Part shown: positions 15,847 to 23,597 of the stretch, piece by piece
How the letters are laid out: the number at the start of each line of letters is the position of its first letter
How positions within the stretch are numbered: position 1 is the stretch's first letter
Source: SIG440 sp045645905
GTDB taxonomy: Bacteria; Bacillota; Clostridia; Monoglobales; Monoglobaceae
NCBI GenBank assembly: GCA_045645905.1
Contig: JAZRJT010000032.1
Span: 1 to 34,930 of the forward strand
Length of the DNA stretch: 34,930 nucleotides
Reading direction: 5' to 3'
The notes under the pieces: model-generated
Seen by the model: only the letters and a program-made list of their open reading frames with translations
What the model was told of the DNA's origin: nothing
Databases searched by the model: none
Program-made: the position numbers and the translations under genes

Positions 15847-16566
15847 CTATATCACCCTTCCTGTAGGCTTAATTGAAAGTCCTCGCTCTACAGAGGCTTC
15901 AATGACAAAATTGTTAATATATACCTTACCCTTGCAAACAATGCCATCAATAAAGAGTTCTCGGTTACTTAATACAGCCATCTGGTTACCTCGTTCATCA
16001 TAGAAAACAGTTTTTGTGGGTAAGAAACGAACAAAACCAGAATTCTCGTTATCCTCAACATCGCCATATGACTTTTGACCTATTTCAACGCCTATGATCT
16101 CTTCGCCATTCTCCATTGCAATGTATCCGGTTCGTATGTATGCGGATGTCTGCTTCTGCACACCATCGATATCTTCAAGCTTTTCATAGTATGCCGTAAG
16201 GTTTTTGGAATTCTCTTCAACCTGCTTGGTGGTTTCTTCTCTGAATGTTCCAAAGTCTGACTGTGCTACGTATTGACCTGACAGTCTGTAAGATATCTCT
16301 TCGCTGTAAGCTTCGACTATATCTGCTGAAGATATAATAAGATTCTTAAGATTGTTGAATTGTTTGAGCCTTTGTTCAGGTGTAGGGTCAGCTACCGATA
16401 TGCTTGCCGTCTGTGCCTGCACTACAGCATTACTTGTATTTAGCTCAATGACATTAACGGTATATTTAAGCTGTTCTGCAAACTGATACAAGTAACTTCG
16501 TATCTGCTCAAGCTGACCTCGCTCTGTTGTAGCCGTTATATTAGGGAGTCGAATATCATATGCCAT
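15847..16566 (-). CDS. Tail protein, similar to part of a tail-spike protein
   Basis: A 239-residue protein. Residues about 10-50 form a helix (GQLEQIRSYLYQFAEQLKYT), and residues 60-145 are a coiled-coil-like linker (FREETTKQVEENSKNL). Residues 145-239 are beta-rich, with the pattern GYIAMENGEEIIGVEIGQKS ... FYDERGNQMAVLSNRELFIDG, which I recognise from the distal part of Firmicutes tail-spike and minor tail proteins. Its ATG shares one base with the stop of the upstream hub gene (TAATG), with AGGGAGTG upstream. It may connect the hub to the fibres. No enzymatic motif is visible. Confidence 0.75.
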   Translation of the reverse strand: MAYDIRLPNITATTERGQLEQIRSYLYQFAEQLKYTVNVIELNTSNAVVQAQTASISVADPTPEQRLKQFNNLKNLIISSADIVEAYSEEISYRLSGQYVAQSDFGTFREETTKQVEENSKNLTAYYEKLEDIDGVQKQTSAYIRTGYIAMENGEEIIGVEIGQKSYGDVEDNENSGFVRFLPTKTVFYDERGNQMAVLSNRELFIDGIVCKGKVYINNFVIEASVERGLSIKPTGRVI

Positions 16567-18335
16567 TAAATGTCACTCCCTTGTTCTATAGTCTTAACGA
16601 TTGAGTATATCTTTGCCTCGCCTACACCACATATTCGTAGCCTCATATGGTCGCATCGCTTTGGTTTGACGGGAACAGAGAATGTTTTCAGCGTTGTTCC
16701 GTTAAGTGTGCCCAAATGCTCCCAATTTCCGCAAGAATCATACTGAGCAAATATCTGCACCACTGACCCAATTGCAAGCGAAAGTCTTACAGTAAGTCTT
16801 GAAATATACTTTTTATCAGGCATATCTGTGCCGAGCACACCTGTTTCTGCCATCCATTTAACGGGATTTGTATCAAGCTCACCACTACCAAGCATTGTTT
16901 TGAGCTTACCGTCAGCAGCATCAATGTAATACAGCTCACTATCGCAAGTACAAAAGGCTTTTGCGTTGGTCTCATCTTCCTTGTGCCACATCCGTTTTGC
17001 CGTATCGTACACCATCAATACATACTTATTGGTTGATAAGCTCTTCATTGATATGTAGTACTTATTGCCACAAGAACCGGCAACACCATCACAGAATCGC
17101 TCGTCACCAAACGCATAAGATACCTCCTGTGGGAGAGAACCATCATACACACATACTCCTGAAGGTGATTTGTAGTACAGAGCTTCGTTGACTATTGCAA
17201 GACTCTTGTGACTACCTCTTTCGACACCTCTGCAAGCCGTAGTCTGTATCTGAAAGTTTGAGGGGAAATTGCCGTATACCTTGTGAAGAAAACCTTCTTT
17301 GAAAAACACAGGGTATCCAAGATGGGTTATAGCTCCCGTCCACACACCATCAGTACCGCAGGAAGCTGTGTAGCTGTCTGTAGATGTGCCTGCAAAGCAA
17401 TTCCAATTCTTAAAATCGCCAAGCTTGCAAGCATATATTTCGTTTACAACATCCCCATTGGCGTTCAAACCATATCTGCAGCCCCACAGTCTGTTGCCTG
17501 CCTCTGTAATATAGTCCATTTCAGGCATTGTACGGCTTACAGTTACCTCGTCAATTATTGTCTTTGCTTGGTCTATAATGCCAACTACGGTTATAAAATC
17601 ATCGCCTAAACTCCATATAATGAAGCTTCCATCGATGCTTTTAAGGTCTTCATGCCCTGCAAGACCTGATATTGTAATGCCATCGCCTTTGCTGAAGCCT
17701 CTGCCGATACCGGGTGAGGAGATTCTTACATAGGTAGTAGCTACCGATGTCCACATTGATGTGGTTGCATCCCACTGCTTAAGCGTGTGAGTGTCGGATG
17801 AGGTATCTATCCAATAGTCAAGGTTCTTCGGTTCATCGGGTGCGGCATTACCTGTCGATACGTTTTCAAGCACAGAGCCATCCATTCTACTCATTGCAAA
17901 TGAAACGTCATTGCCTTCCGAAGGTACAGTAACCGAATTTTCTATATAACCCCATCTATTGCCGTCATCGTCCGTCTTAAGTGTGTTAATCCACTTCTTA
18001 TCGGGCATTATGATAACGTATGCCCCCATAGCAACAAGACTCTTTGGTTCTTCATTGAGCTGCATCTGCACCTCGTAGCCGTTTATATAGAAGTTTCTGC
18101 CATCGACCCAGCATAGCTTATCTTTCGCTATAATGCCCTGTATTCCCGTTTCAGATTTAGGGGTATAGTAGATGCCTCTCTTACCTCTTGGAGACAATGT
18201 AGGGTAGTAGGATGACGTGAGATTGGTCATATCGAAGAACTCTCCGTTGTTGATGCGAAGATTGTGGTTATAGCCGCCAAATACATCGACCATATCTCTG
18301 TTGGTTTTTATTTCATTTAAGGAAGGTAGATACAT
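16566..18335 (-). CDS. Tail hub protein, P22 gp10-like (putative)
   Basis: A 589-residue, beta-strand-rich protein. It starts with a short basic segment (MYLPSLNEIKTNRDMVDVFG) and contains many WxxG/YYI-type blade repeats, such as KLCWVDGRNFYINGYEVQMQ, GNRLWGCRYGLNANGDVVNE, ALYYKSPSGVCVYDGSLPQE and KYYISMKSLSTNKYVLMVYD. The pattern suggests a beta-propeller, as in the P22 gp10-type hub that plugs the portal and carries tail parts in short-tailed phages. A separate insertion at about residues 165-240 resembles an Ig-like module. AAGGAGG precedes the ATG. Position directly after the connector-like gene supports a head-proximal tail role. The identity is inferred from fold-like repeats and gene order. 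Confidence 0.68.
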   Translation of the reverse strand: MYLPSLNEIKTNRDMVDVFGGYNHNLRINNGEFFDMTNLTSSYYPTLSPRGKRGIYYTPKSETGIQGIIAKDKLCWVDGRNFYINGYEVQMQLNEEPKSLVAMGAYVIIMPDKKWINTLKTDDDGNRWGYIENSVTVPSEGNDVSFAMSRMDGSVLENVSTGNAAPDEPKNLDYWIDTSSDTHTLKQWDATTSMWTSVATTYVRISSPGIGRGFSKGDGITISGLAGHEDLKSIDGSFIIWSLGDDFITVVGIIDQAKTIIDEVTVSRTMPEMDYITEAGNRLWGCRYGLNANGDVVNEIYACKLGDFKNWNCFAGTSTDSYTASCGTDGVWTGAITHLGYPVFFKEGFLHKVYGNFPSNFQIQTTACRGVERGSHKSLAIVNEALYYKSPSGVCVYDGSLPQEVSYAFGDERFCDGVAGSCGNKYYISMKSLSTNKYVLMVYDTAKRMWHKEDETNAKAFCTCDSELYYIDAADGKLKTMLGSGELDTNPVKWMAETGVLGTDMPDKKYISRLTVRLSLAIGSVVQIFAQYDSCGNWEHLGTLNGTTLKTFSVPVKPKRCDHMRLRICGVGEAKIYSIVKTIEQGSDI

Positions 18336-18347
18336 TTTTTTGCCTCC

Positions 18348-18722
18348 TTAAAAATATTTTCTCTGTTTGATAACAGGCATATGTGTCCTGTTGTAATATT
18401 TCTGGAATTCGCTGTATGTGTGGTTAAATACAGCAGAGGAATTGTTATACTTTGCTGTTTCTTCGTTGGCAAAATCTATCTGTGACTGAAGCCACTGTGT
18501 GTAAACCTTTTCTGCATAAGGTTCAGGGATAAGAAGCTTTGTATCCGTAGGTGTGTTGTCATCGTAGCCTGTGAAATTAATTCCCTCTGCACCTTCGTGT
18601 GTGTCAATAACCTCTATCTTGACCAAACCATCGAGCGTGGACAGCCATCTTACCTTGTCCGATTCCGTATAATTATTCGGTTTGATTGAATCAATAGCGT
18701 GGATAGCCTCGATTATTGTCAT
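18348..18722 (-). CDS. Head-tail connector-like protein
   Basis: A 124-residue protein with an N-terminal helical segment (TIIEAIHAIDSIKPNNYTES, DKVRWLSTLDGLVKIEVIDT), a loop with TDTKLLIPEPYAEKVYTQWL, and a last helix with SEFQKYYNRTHMPV. The layout of a short helical N-terminus, a 'PEPYAEKVY.QWL' core and a basic tail is typical of small proteins between capsid and tail genes in Clostridia phages and fits a head-completion or adaptor protein bound under the portal. AAGGAGG lies 7 nt before the ATG. The assignment depends mainly on position and size; I do not recognise a defined family. Confidence 0.65.
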   Translation of the reverse strand: MTIIEAIHAIDSIKPNNYTESDKVRWLSTLDGLVKIEVIDTHEGAEGINFTGYDDNTPTDTKLLIPEPYAEKVYTQWLQSQIDFANEETAKYNNSSAVFNHTYSEFQKYYNRTHMPVIKQRKYF

Positions 18723-18746
18723 TTGGCATCCTCCTTATAGTAAATT

Positions 18747-18793
18747 GGGGAGCGAGTGTGCACTGCTCCCCTTGATTATTGCCCTTGCAGGGC
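18747..18793 (-). other. Two hairpins between the 78-aa gene and the connector gene
   Basis: Downstream of the 78-residue gene, the minus strand first carries GCCCTGCAAGGGC (18781-18793). A stronger stem-loop follows, GGGGAGC paired with GCTCCCC (18747-18771), with an inner AGTG/CACT pairing. Neither is followed by a T-run. They probably modulate read-through or mRNA decay between the highly expressed capsid genes and the tail genes. The stem is of the same GGGGAG type as those at 19056 and 4257. Confidence 0.6.
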
Positions 18794-18796
18794 TTA

Positions 18797-19033
18797 TTAT
18801 TCCTCGCCTTTTGCAAATTCAGCATCGAACTCAATGCACTTTGCAAGCATTCTTTCTCTGTTTTCGAGGATTTTTGCAACACCTCTCGGCACATCAACTG
18901 CGACGCCTCGTTTGATGAGGTAAGTAGTGCCGTTAAGACCGACAAATACATCATCCTTTTCTGTCTTGGTGAGAGGAAGACGGATGGTAACTGTATCCTT
19001 TGTGGTGTTTGCTGCGTTTTCAAATTTAGCCAT
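18797..19033 (-). CDS. Small head-associated protein (78 residues)
   Basis: A 78-residue protein directly downstream of the major capsid gene. It has a beta-like core (DTVTIRLPLTKTEKDDVFVG, LNGTTYLIKRGVAVDVPRGV) and a Glu-rich helical tail (AKILENRERMLAKCIEFDAE). The 'VPRGVAKILENRE' part resembles small uncharacterised proteins found after capsid genes in many Firmicutes phages. It may be a minor head or decoration protein. AAGGAGG precedes the ATG, and GC-rich hairpins flank it on both sides, which suggests individually tuned expression. The family is not firmly recognised. Confidence 0.75.
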   Translation of the reverse strand: MAKFENAANTTKDTVTIRLPLTKTEKDDVFVGLNGTTYLIKRGVAVDVPRGVAKILENRERMLAKCIEFDAEFAKGEE

Positions 19034-19055
19034 AATAGCCTCCTTGGTAATTGTC

Positions 19056-19077
19056 GGGGAGGGAGATATCCCTCCCC
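19056..19077 (-). other. Strong hairpin after the major capsid gene
   Basis: A perfect 9-bp stem (GGGGAGGGA with TCCCTCCCC) with a 4-nt loop begins about 15 nt after the stop of the major capsid gene. It lacks a following T-tract. It likely acts as a partial terminator or as a 3' stabiliser for an abundant capsid transcript. Confidence 0.75.
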
Positions 19078-19091
19078 TTATGTTTGGTTAA

Positions 19092-20102
19092 TCAGTTAGC
19101 CTTTGCTGTTGCAGAAAAATCTTTAGAGCAACACTCAACTCTGACGAGATAAGCATCAACAAGAATTTCTGCGGTCTTGATAGCCTTCCAGCCTACAGAG
19201 CTTCTCTGGTTAAGAGCATCGGCAACACCAGAAGAACCGAGCTGCTTGATGATAGTCTGAAGACCACCACCAGTAATCTCTGTTACACCATAAGCACCGT
19301 CTGCGATGAAAAGGCAACCAAATACTGCAAGACCGCTGGGGCAATCTGCTTCTGCACCAGTAAAGATAGCAGCTTCAGATGTTTCAACGAAGCGTACACC
19401 TGCTACCTTACCGATTTCACCTTCGTAAATGTTCTCAGATGTTGTGTATTTGTGTGCATCAATCCATTCAGGGTCGCTCATAAGATCGTGAGCAACATAG
19501 GGGTGGATGATGGCAATATAAGAGCCGTTAATCTTAGGTGCATTAGCTGCCTTAAGTGTAGCAACAACCTTCTTGACCTCTGCAACTGTAAGTACAGAAT
19601 CTGCTGTAAGTGCACTTCTTTCAGTTTTACCACCGCAGAAGTGTACGTTTGTACCTGACTGAAGAACGTTTCTTGTGACTGTATCAAGTGTAAGACCAGC
19701 CTGTCTGCCGCAAAGCTTTGTAGCCTCTACAACATTGTTATCGATAGTAGTAAGGTCAAGAACGTCAGAAAGTGTAACATAGTCACCATACTGAGCAATC
19801 TCTGCCTCAATGGTGCTTACGGAGAGCTTTCTGCCATCAGGTGTTACACCTTCAGTAAGGGGTGTAAGAGCCTTGGGGAAGGATGCATACTTGCGGAATT
19901 CGATTTTCTTACCGCCGTTGCGAGGGATGGGTCTCTTCTGACCAAACTGATCGTGAACGAGATAAGGACCAGCTTCATCGATAAGAGTCATATCGTAATG
20001 AGTCTTATTCTCTGCAGAAAGACCTGCGTCTGTGGTTACGTTAGTGTTAAGGTTACCAGCAAAAAGCTGAAGGTTAAGTGTTGTGTAAATGTAATCGAAC
20101 AT
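19092..20102 (-). CDS. Major capsid protein, N4-gp56 family, with Prp cleavage site
   Basis: A 336-residue shell protein of the N4-gp56 family, which has the HK97 fold. Recognised stretches are ALTPLTEGVTPDGRKLSVST, AQYGDYVTLSDVLDLTTIDN, CGRQAGLTLDTVTRNVLQSG, YIAIIHPYVAHDLMSDPEWI and GEIGKVAGVRFVETSEAAIF. Residues 9-15 read LNLQLFA, the consensus cut by Prp proteases in the Firmicutes L27 N-terminus, predicting cleavage after F14. A putative phage Prp gene lies about 1 kb upstream. The ATG is preceded by AAAAGGAG, which sits in a 10-bp inverted repeat (20106-20145). A strong hairpin follows the stop. The family call is firm; processing is inferred from the motif. Confidence 0.96.
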   Translation of the reverse strand: MFDYIYTTLNLQLFAGNLNTNVTTDAGLSAENKTHYDMTLIDEAGPYLVHDQFGQKRPIPRNGGKKIEFRKYASFPKALTPLTEGVTPDGRKLSVSTIEAEIAQYGDYVTLSDVLDLTTIDNNVVEATKLCGRQAGLTLDTVTRNVLQSGTNVHFCGGKTERSALTADSVLTVAEVKKVVATLKAANAPKINGSYIAIIHPYVAHDLMSDPEWIDAHKYTTSENIYEGEIGKVAGVRFVETSEAAIFTGAEADCPSGLAVFGCLFIADGAYGVTEITGGGLQTIIKQLGSSGVADALNQRSSVGWKAIKTAEILVDAYLVRVECCSKDFSATAKAN

Positions 20103-20105
20103 AAT

Positions 20106-20145
20106 TTTAATCTCCTTTTGTTGTCATGTAGTTTCGGAGATTAAA
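20106..20145 (-). promoter_or_regulatory. Inverted repeat burying the capsid ribosome binding site
   Basis: Two perfect 10-nt arms (minus strand TTTAATCTCC and GGAGATTAAA) flank a 20-nt loop just upstream of the capsid ATG. The downstream arm contains the GGAG of the Shine-Dalgarno sequence, so folding would hide it. The element fills most of the scaffold-capsid gap and may be a translational switch, an RNase site or a protein-binding operator. Confidence 0.6.
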
Positions 20146-20158
20146 TCTGCTTAAGGGA

Positions 20159-21091
20159 TTAGCCGAAAGTGATTTTCTCTCCGTTTGCTACCCTGCGGTT
20201 AATCTCCGCACGGTCTTTTCTGGTGAGTGTTGACACATCACTCTTTGTAACCGAAGCTCCCTGAGAACCATTGCCGTTCTCTACAGGTCTTGCTCCGTTG
20301 GCTATAATTTTGTTTGTAAGATTCTGCTCTGTAGTCTGCACTGCAAACTGCATAGCCGCAGGGATTATTTCATCTTTGTGAATGACCTCATAAGCTGTTC
20401 TTACATCGATATTATTGCGGAGTAGGTCTGTGAACTTCGGGTTCTGCATTTCGGTTCTGAAATCAAAGTTAGGATAGACTTTCTTGATATCCTCTGACTG
20501 ACGCATCCATTCGGAGTAGATTCTGTCAGCGTTCTGTCTTGCTCTCTCTTCGTCCATCTGCCTCTTAAGGTCAGCGTTTTCCCTTTCAACCTTGCGGATA
20601 TTCTTGAGCTGTTCTACTGTAAGACCCTTTTCCAGTGCCTCTTCTTCGTAGTAAGCATCATCATCCTGTATGGCTTGTGTGAGTGCATTGATATCGGATG
20701 CATCTACACCATACTTTTTGCCAAGCATCTCAAGGGTAGGAGCGAGAGCGTTGAATTTGTCTACAGTTTCCTTTGAGCTTTTCAGCCTCTTCTGCACAGC
20801 ATCCTGCATTCTCTGATTAAACTGGTCTTTGAATTCACCCTTGATAAGGTTCTCAAAGCGAGTGTTTGCATCTTCTGCAGGAGCTTCTTCTGTCTGCACC
20901 TCGGTGACTGGTGCTGTGCCTTCTTCTGTCTGAATGCCGTACTGCACATTCGAAAGAGAATTGGCGTTTCTACCGTTGGACACGGCGGCTGTCCCGTTAT
21001 CGCCCGTTGCTGCTCCATTACCTGCTGTGCCAGCACCTTCTGCGAAAAGCTGAAGGTTAACAGATTCGAAGCAAATTTTTTTGGTTGACAT
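20159..21091 (-). CDS. Capsid scaffolding protein with Prp cleavage site
   Basis: A 310-residue, highly charged helical protein, the expected scaffold by position between portal and capsid genes. After a low-complexity Ala/Gly/Thr-rich region it has a long coiled coil (QLKNIRKVERENADLKRQMD, EERARQNADRIYSEWMRQSE) and a basic C-terminal tail (RKDRAEINRRVANGEKITFG) of the kind that contacts the shell. Residues 11-17 read VNLQLFA, the same Prp-type site as in the capsid protein, predicting cleavage after F16. The start at 21091 was chosen because AGAAAGGAAG precedes it and the motif then lies at the usual distance from the N-terminus; the in-frame start at 21178 would overlap the Prp gene. Confidence 0.88.
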   Translation of the reverse strand: MSTKKICFESVNLQLFAEGAGTAGNGAATGDNGTAAVSNGRNANSLSNVQYGIQTEEGTAPVTEVQTEEAPAEDANTRFENLIKGEFKDQFNQRMQDAVQKRLKSSKETVDKFNALAPTLEMLGKKYGVDASDINALTQAIQDDDAYYEEEALEKGLTVEQLKNIRKVERENADLKRQMDEERARQNADRIYSEWMRQSEDIKKVYPNFDFRTEMQNPKFTDLLRNNIDVRTAYEVIHKDEIIPAAMQFAVQTTEQNLTNKIIANGARPVENGNGSQGASVTKSDVSTLTRKDRAEINRRVANGEKITFG

Positions 21092-21131
21092 AGTATCTTC
21101 CTTTCTGCTCGTAACGTGAGCGACTCGTGGC

Positions 21132-21494
21132 TTATATATTTGGCTTTTCAGCCTTGCCATTAAAGTTAAATGTGACATACTGTGGATATGATGCCTGAAG
21201 GAGACGGAAGCCTGTCACTACAGCATCCAATCGGTTTGCAAGGTTCTTATATAGCGATTGCTCGGTAACCTTGCACTCGATGTGGCTGTCTCCTTCATTA
21301 AGTTTGATTGCCGGAGGCTGTGCATAAGCTCCGACACCAGCTAAAAACTCAACATTGTGAGCAGCTGTATATGTAAGAATGGATACGCAAGCACAGACGA
21401 GGTCTTTGCCGACCTCTGCCTGCCCTGCGTGCCCTGTCACGGACAATCTGAATGTCTTGTATTTAGGGGAAGTCTCGTAATTTACAGTAACCAT
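21132..21494 (-). CDS. prp: Prp-like cysteine protease, putative prohead protease
   Basis: A 120-residue protein matching the ribosomal-processing cysteine protease Prp. The core GHAGQAEVGKDLVCACVSIL carries His22 and Cys34, the same positions as the catalytic pair of Staphylococcus aureus Prp, followed by the helix TYTAAHNVEFL. Prp normally removes the N-terminal extension of ribosomal protein L27 in Firmicutes, and the staphylococcal enzyme also cuts phage capsid and scaffold proteins. Here the gene lies between portal and scaffold, where prohead proteases usually lie, and both scaffold and capsid proteins start with an NLQLFA site. An AAGGAG site lies 5-6 nt before the ATG. The assignment is strong; the in vivo substrates are inferred. 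Confidence 0.93.
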   Translation of the reverse strand: MVTVNYETSPKYKTFRLSVTGHAGQAEVGKDLVCACVSILTYTAAHNVEFLAGVGAYAQPPAIKLNEGDSHIECKVTEQSLYKNLANRLDAVVTGFRLLQASYPQYVTFNFNGKAEKPNI

Positions 21495-21503
21495 AGGATC
21501 TCC

Positions 21504-23597
21504 TTATGTGGGTGAAGTAGAATCAGCTACTTTCTGTCTTGCATTCTTTGTTGTAGATGACTCTTTTTTCTCCTCACCGCCGAGAGCTTCCGTTTCTTCT
21601 GCAACACCTTTTTTGGGTGTTTTACCCGGCACCATAGCCGGAGCACTCATACCAAAGCTTGCTGCGAGCTGTTCTGTCATATTGCTTCCGTTCTGATTCT
21701 GTTGGTCAATGATCTGTGCCATCTGCATCATCTGTGCCTGCATCATCTGTATCTGCTGAAGCATTGTGCCATTCTGTGATATTTTCTGCATAACAAACTG
21801 CTTCCGGTCGAAGTCCATCATATCGAGGCACGCAAGAGCCTGATCAGCTATCTGCGGATTGAAGAAACCGGCACCAAAGAACTGAAGTGCAAGCTCATTC
21901 TGTGCCATTTTGCTGTAAGGGCTTTGCTTTTGTGCCGTAACTTCTATGTCAAACATAGGTATGCGGAAGCCCATATCTACGCCGTAACTGTTGCCCTGAG
22001 CCTGCGGCTGAATGTTTTTGCTTGAATATCTGACGAATTCTGCAGCACCGTTCTCACCTGTGATACGGAAGCATCTTGGGAGGTCATAGAACTGTCTTAT
22101 AAGCTCAATAACGAGGTTTATAACTTTACGGAATGCTCTGAAAGAAGCCTTGTTGTTATCTCTTGACAGCTTGCTGCCTGCCTCCTGCATAGCTGCAATA
22201 GCAGATGCGGCTGTAACACCGCTTGTTGTACCACCGGTTGAGATATCTCTGTTACCTGTTGTCTCTTTCAGCTCATCAATCTTATTGTTTATAACCGCTA
22301 CGTGAATATTGCTTAATGTATTGGTCTGTATTGGTCGGATAGTGTCCTGACCAAGCATTCCGTCAACGTGAATAAGCGGATTGTTTATGTCGAGGTATTC
22401 CTCCTCGTTAACACTACCGCTGCCACTGATGAAGTGCCTCGGAGTAGCGTTGGCAAGAACATTCTTGAGAATAGCCTGATTGCCTTTATCTATGTAGGTC
22501 TGTGTGTCTTTGCCAAGATCGATGTAGCCAAAGCCTGCAAGACAACCTTCAATTTTGAAGAGTGTATCAACTACAAAGGGATATAAACCGTGATTGTACC
22601 ATCCCGTGGTGGCGTATCTCTTGTCATTTTCTGTTGCAAAGAGGACAATATTGTTAACGAACTTGCAGTAATGCAAGATAGTTTTGCCACCAATGTTTCG
22701 CTTATAATAACAGTCGACAACCTCTGACTTTTTGGTTGTGTCAACGGTGTCATCGTAGATATATTTGCTTACTGTGCCTGTTTCACCACCAAGTTTGCCC
22801 CTTGTCTGTGGGTATTTGCTTTCAATAAGCTCGTTATCCATTAGCTCTACGTGGAATACATATCGGCTGTCCTGTATATCTGTAATACCTGACTGCCAGA
22901 AAAGGTTAAGAATATCTGTCTTTTTAATTGATATATCGCCAAGACCGTTAAGCTTGGAACTGTCCCAAAAGACGCCATATACGCTTGTACCGTTTTTAAG
23001 CTTGTAATTAGCGTTGTCTGAATATGTCTGTTCGAAGTCATTCTGCTCAAGAACTACAGGAATAATAGAAGAGAGCATCTGTGCTTCGCCTTTATCGCTT
23101 TCCTCTCTCGGCAGAATGTTAGGTGCAGGAAAATTATCCATCGCATCAGCGTGCTTGTTTAGAATGCAGTTGACCAACCAAGCTGAAACCGGTTCAATTT
23201 CATCCTTTTCGCCGTGCTTTTCTCTACGCATACAGTCCCAATGGCGAAGTTTGTACCACTCTTCATTTTCAACAATTCTCTGCTCAAGAGAGTGTTTTCC
23301 TCGCTTGTAATCCTGAAGTGTAGCGTTAAGCTTGCTTACTTCCTTTTCCCCTATAGGTGCTCTTACAGTTTTAATGCCGTTAACAGCACCATTGCCGTCA
23401 ACACCCTGTGATGCCAGCATCTTTTCCTGCTGAAGCTGCAAAAGCCTTTGAGCTTCGCTCTCGGCTGTAGGGCGAGGAGCAGATTGTCTTCGCATAAGCT
23501 GTTCCTCTTCGGAAGGAATCTGCTGTATATTGTTGTTTGCCTGATTCTGCACCGCTTTTGATGCTTCTTCAGGCTTTTTCTTATTCTTATCAGCCAT
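21504..23597 (-). CDS. Portal protein (P22-like, short-tailed phage type)
   Basis: A 697-residue protein, long for a portal and in the size range of P22-type portals. The segment LNLFWQSGITDIQDSRYVFH, a central region with a GFGYIDLGKDTQTYIDKGNQ-type helix, and STGGTTSGVTAASAIAAMQE with AFRKVINLVIELIRQFYDLP are characteristic of podovirus-like portals that form the DNA gate at one capsid vertex. The C-terminal 120 residues are Gln/Met-rich and coiled-coil-like (MQAQMMQMAQIIDQQNQNGS), suggesting a barrel. It overlaps the large terminase gene by 8 nt and is followed by Prp. GGAG lies before the ATG. The portal role is well supported; the subfamily is less certain. Confidence 0.9.
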   Translation of the reverse strand: MADKNKKKPEEASKAVQNQANNNIQQIPSEEEQLMRRQSAPRPTAESEAQRLLQLQQEKMLASQGVDGNGAVNGIKTVRAPIGEKEVSKLNATLQDYKRGKHSLEQRIVENEEWYKLRHWDCMRREKHGEKDEIEPVSAWLVNCILNKHADAMDNFPAPNILPREESDKGEAQMLSSIIPVVLEQNDFEQTYSDNANYKLKNGTSVYGVFWDSSKLNGLGDISIKKTDILNLFWQSGITDIQDSRYVFHVELMDNELIESKYPQTRGKLGGETGTVSKYIYDDTVDTTKKSEVVDCYYKRNIGGKTILHYCKFVNNIVLFATENDKRYATTGWYNHGLYPFVVDTLFKIEGCLAGFGYIDLGKDTQTYIDKGNQAILKNVLANATPRHFISGSGSVNEEEYLDINNPLIHVDGMLGQDTIRPIQTNTLSNIHVAVINNKIDELKETTGNRDISTGGTTSGVTAASAIAAMQEAGSKLSRDNNKASFRAFRKVINLVIELIRQFYDLPRCFRITGENGAAEFVRYSSKNIQPQAQGNSYGVDMGFRIPMFDIEVTAQKQSPYSKMAQNELALQFFGAGFFNPQIADQALACLDMMDFDRKQFVMQKISQNGTMLQQIQMMQAQMMQMAQIIDQQNQNGSNMTEQLAASFGMSAPAMVPGKTPKKGVAEETEALGGEEKKESSTTKNARQKVADSTSPT

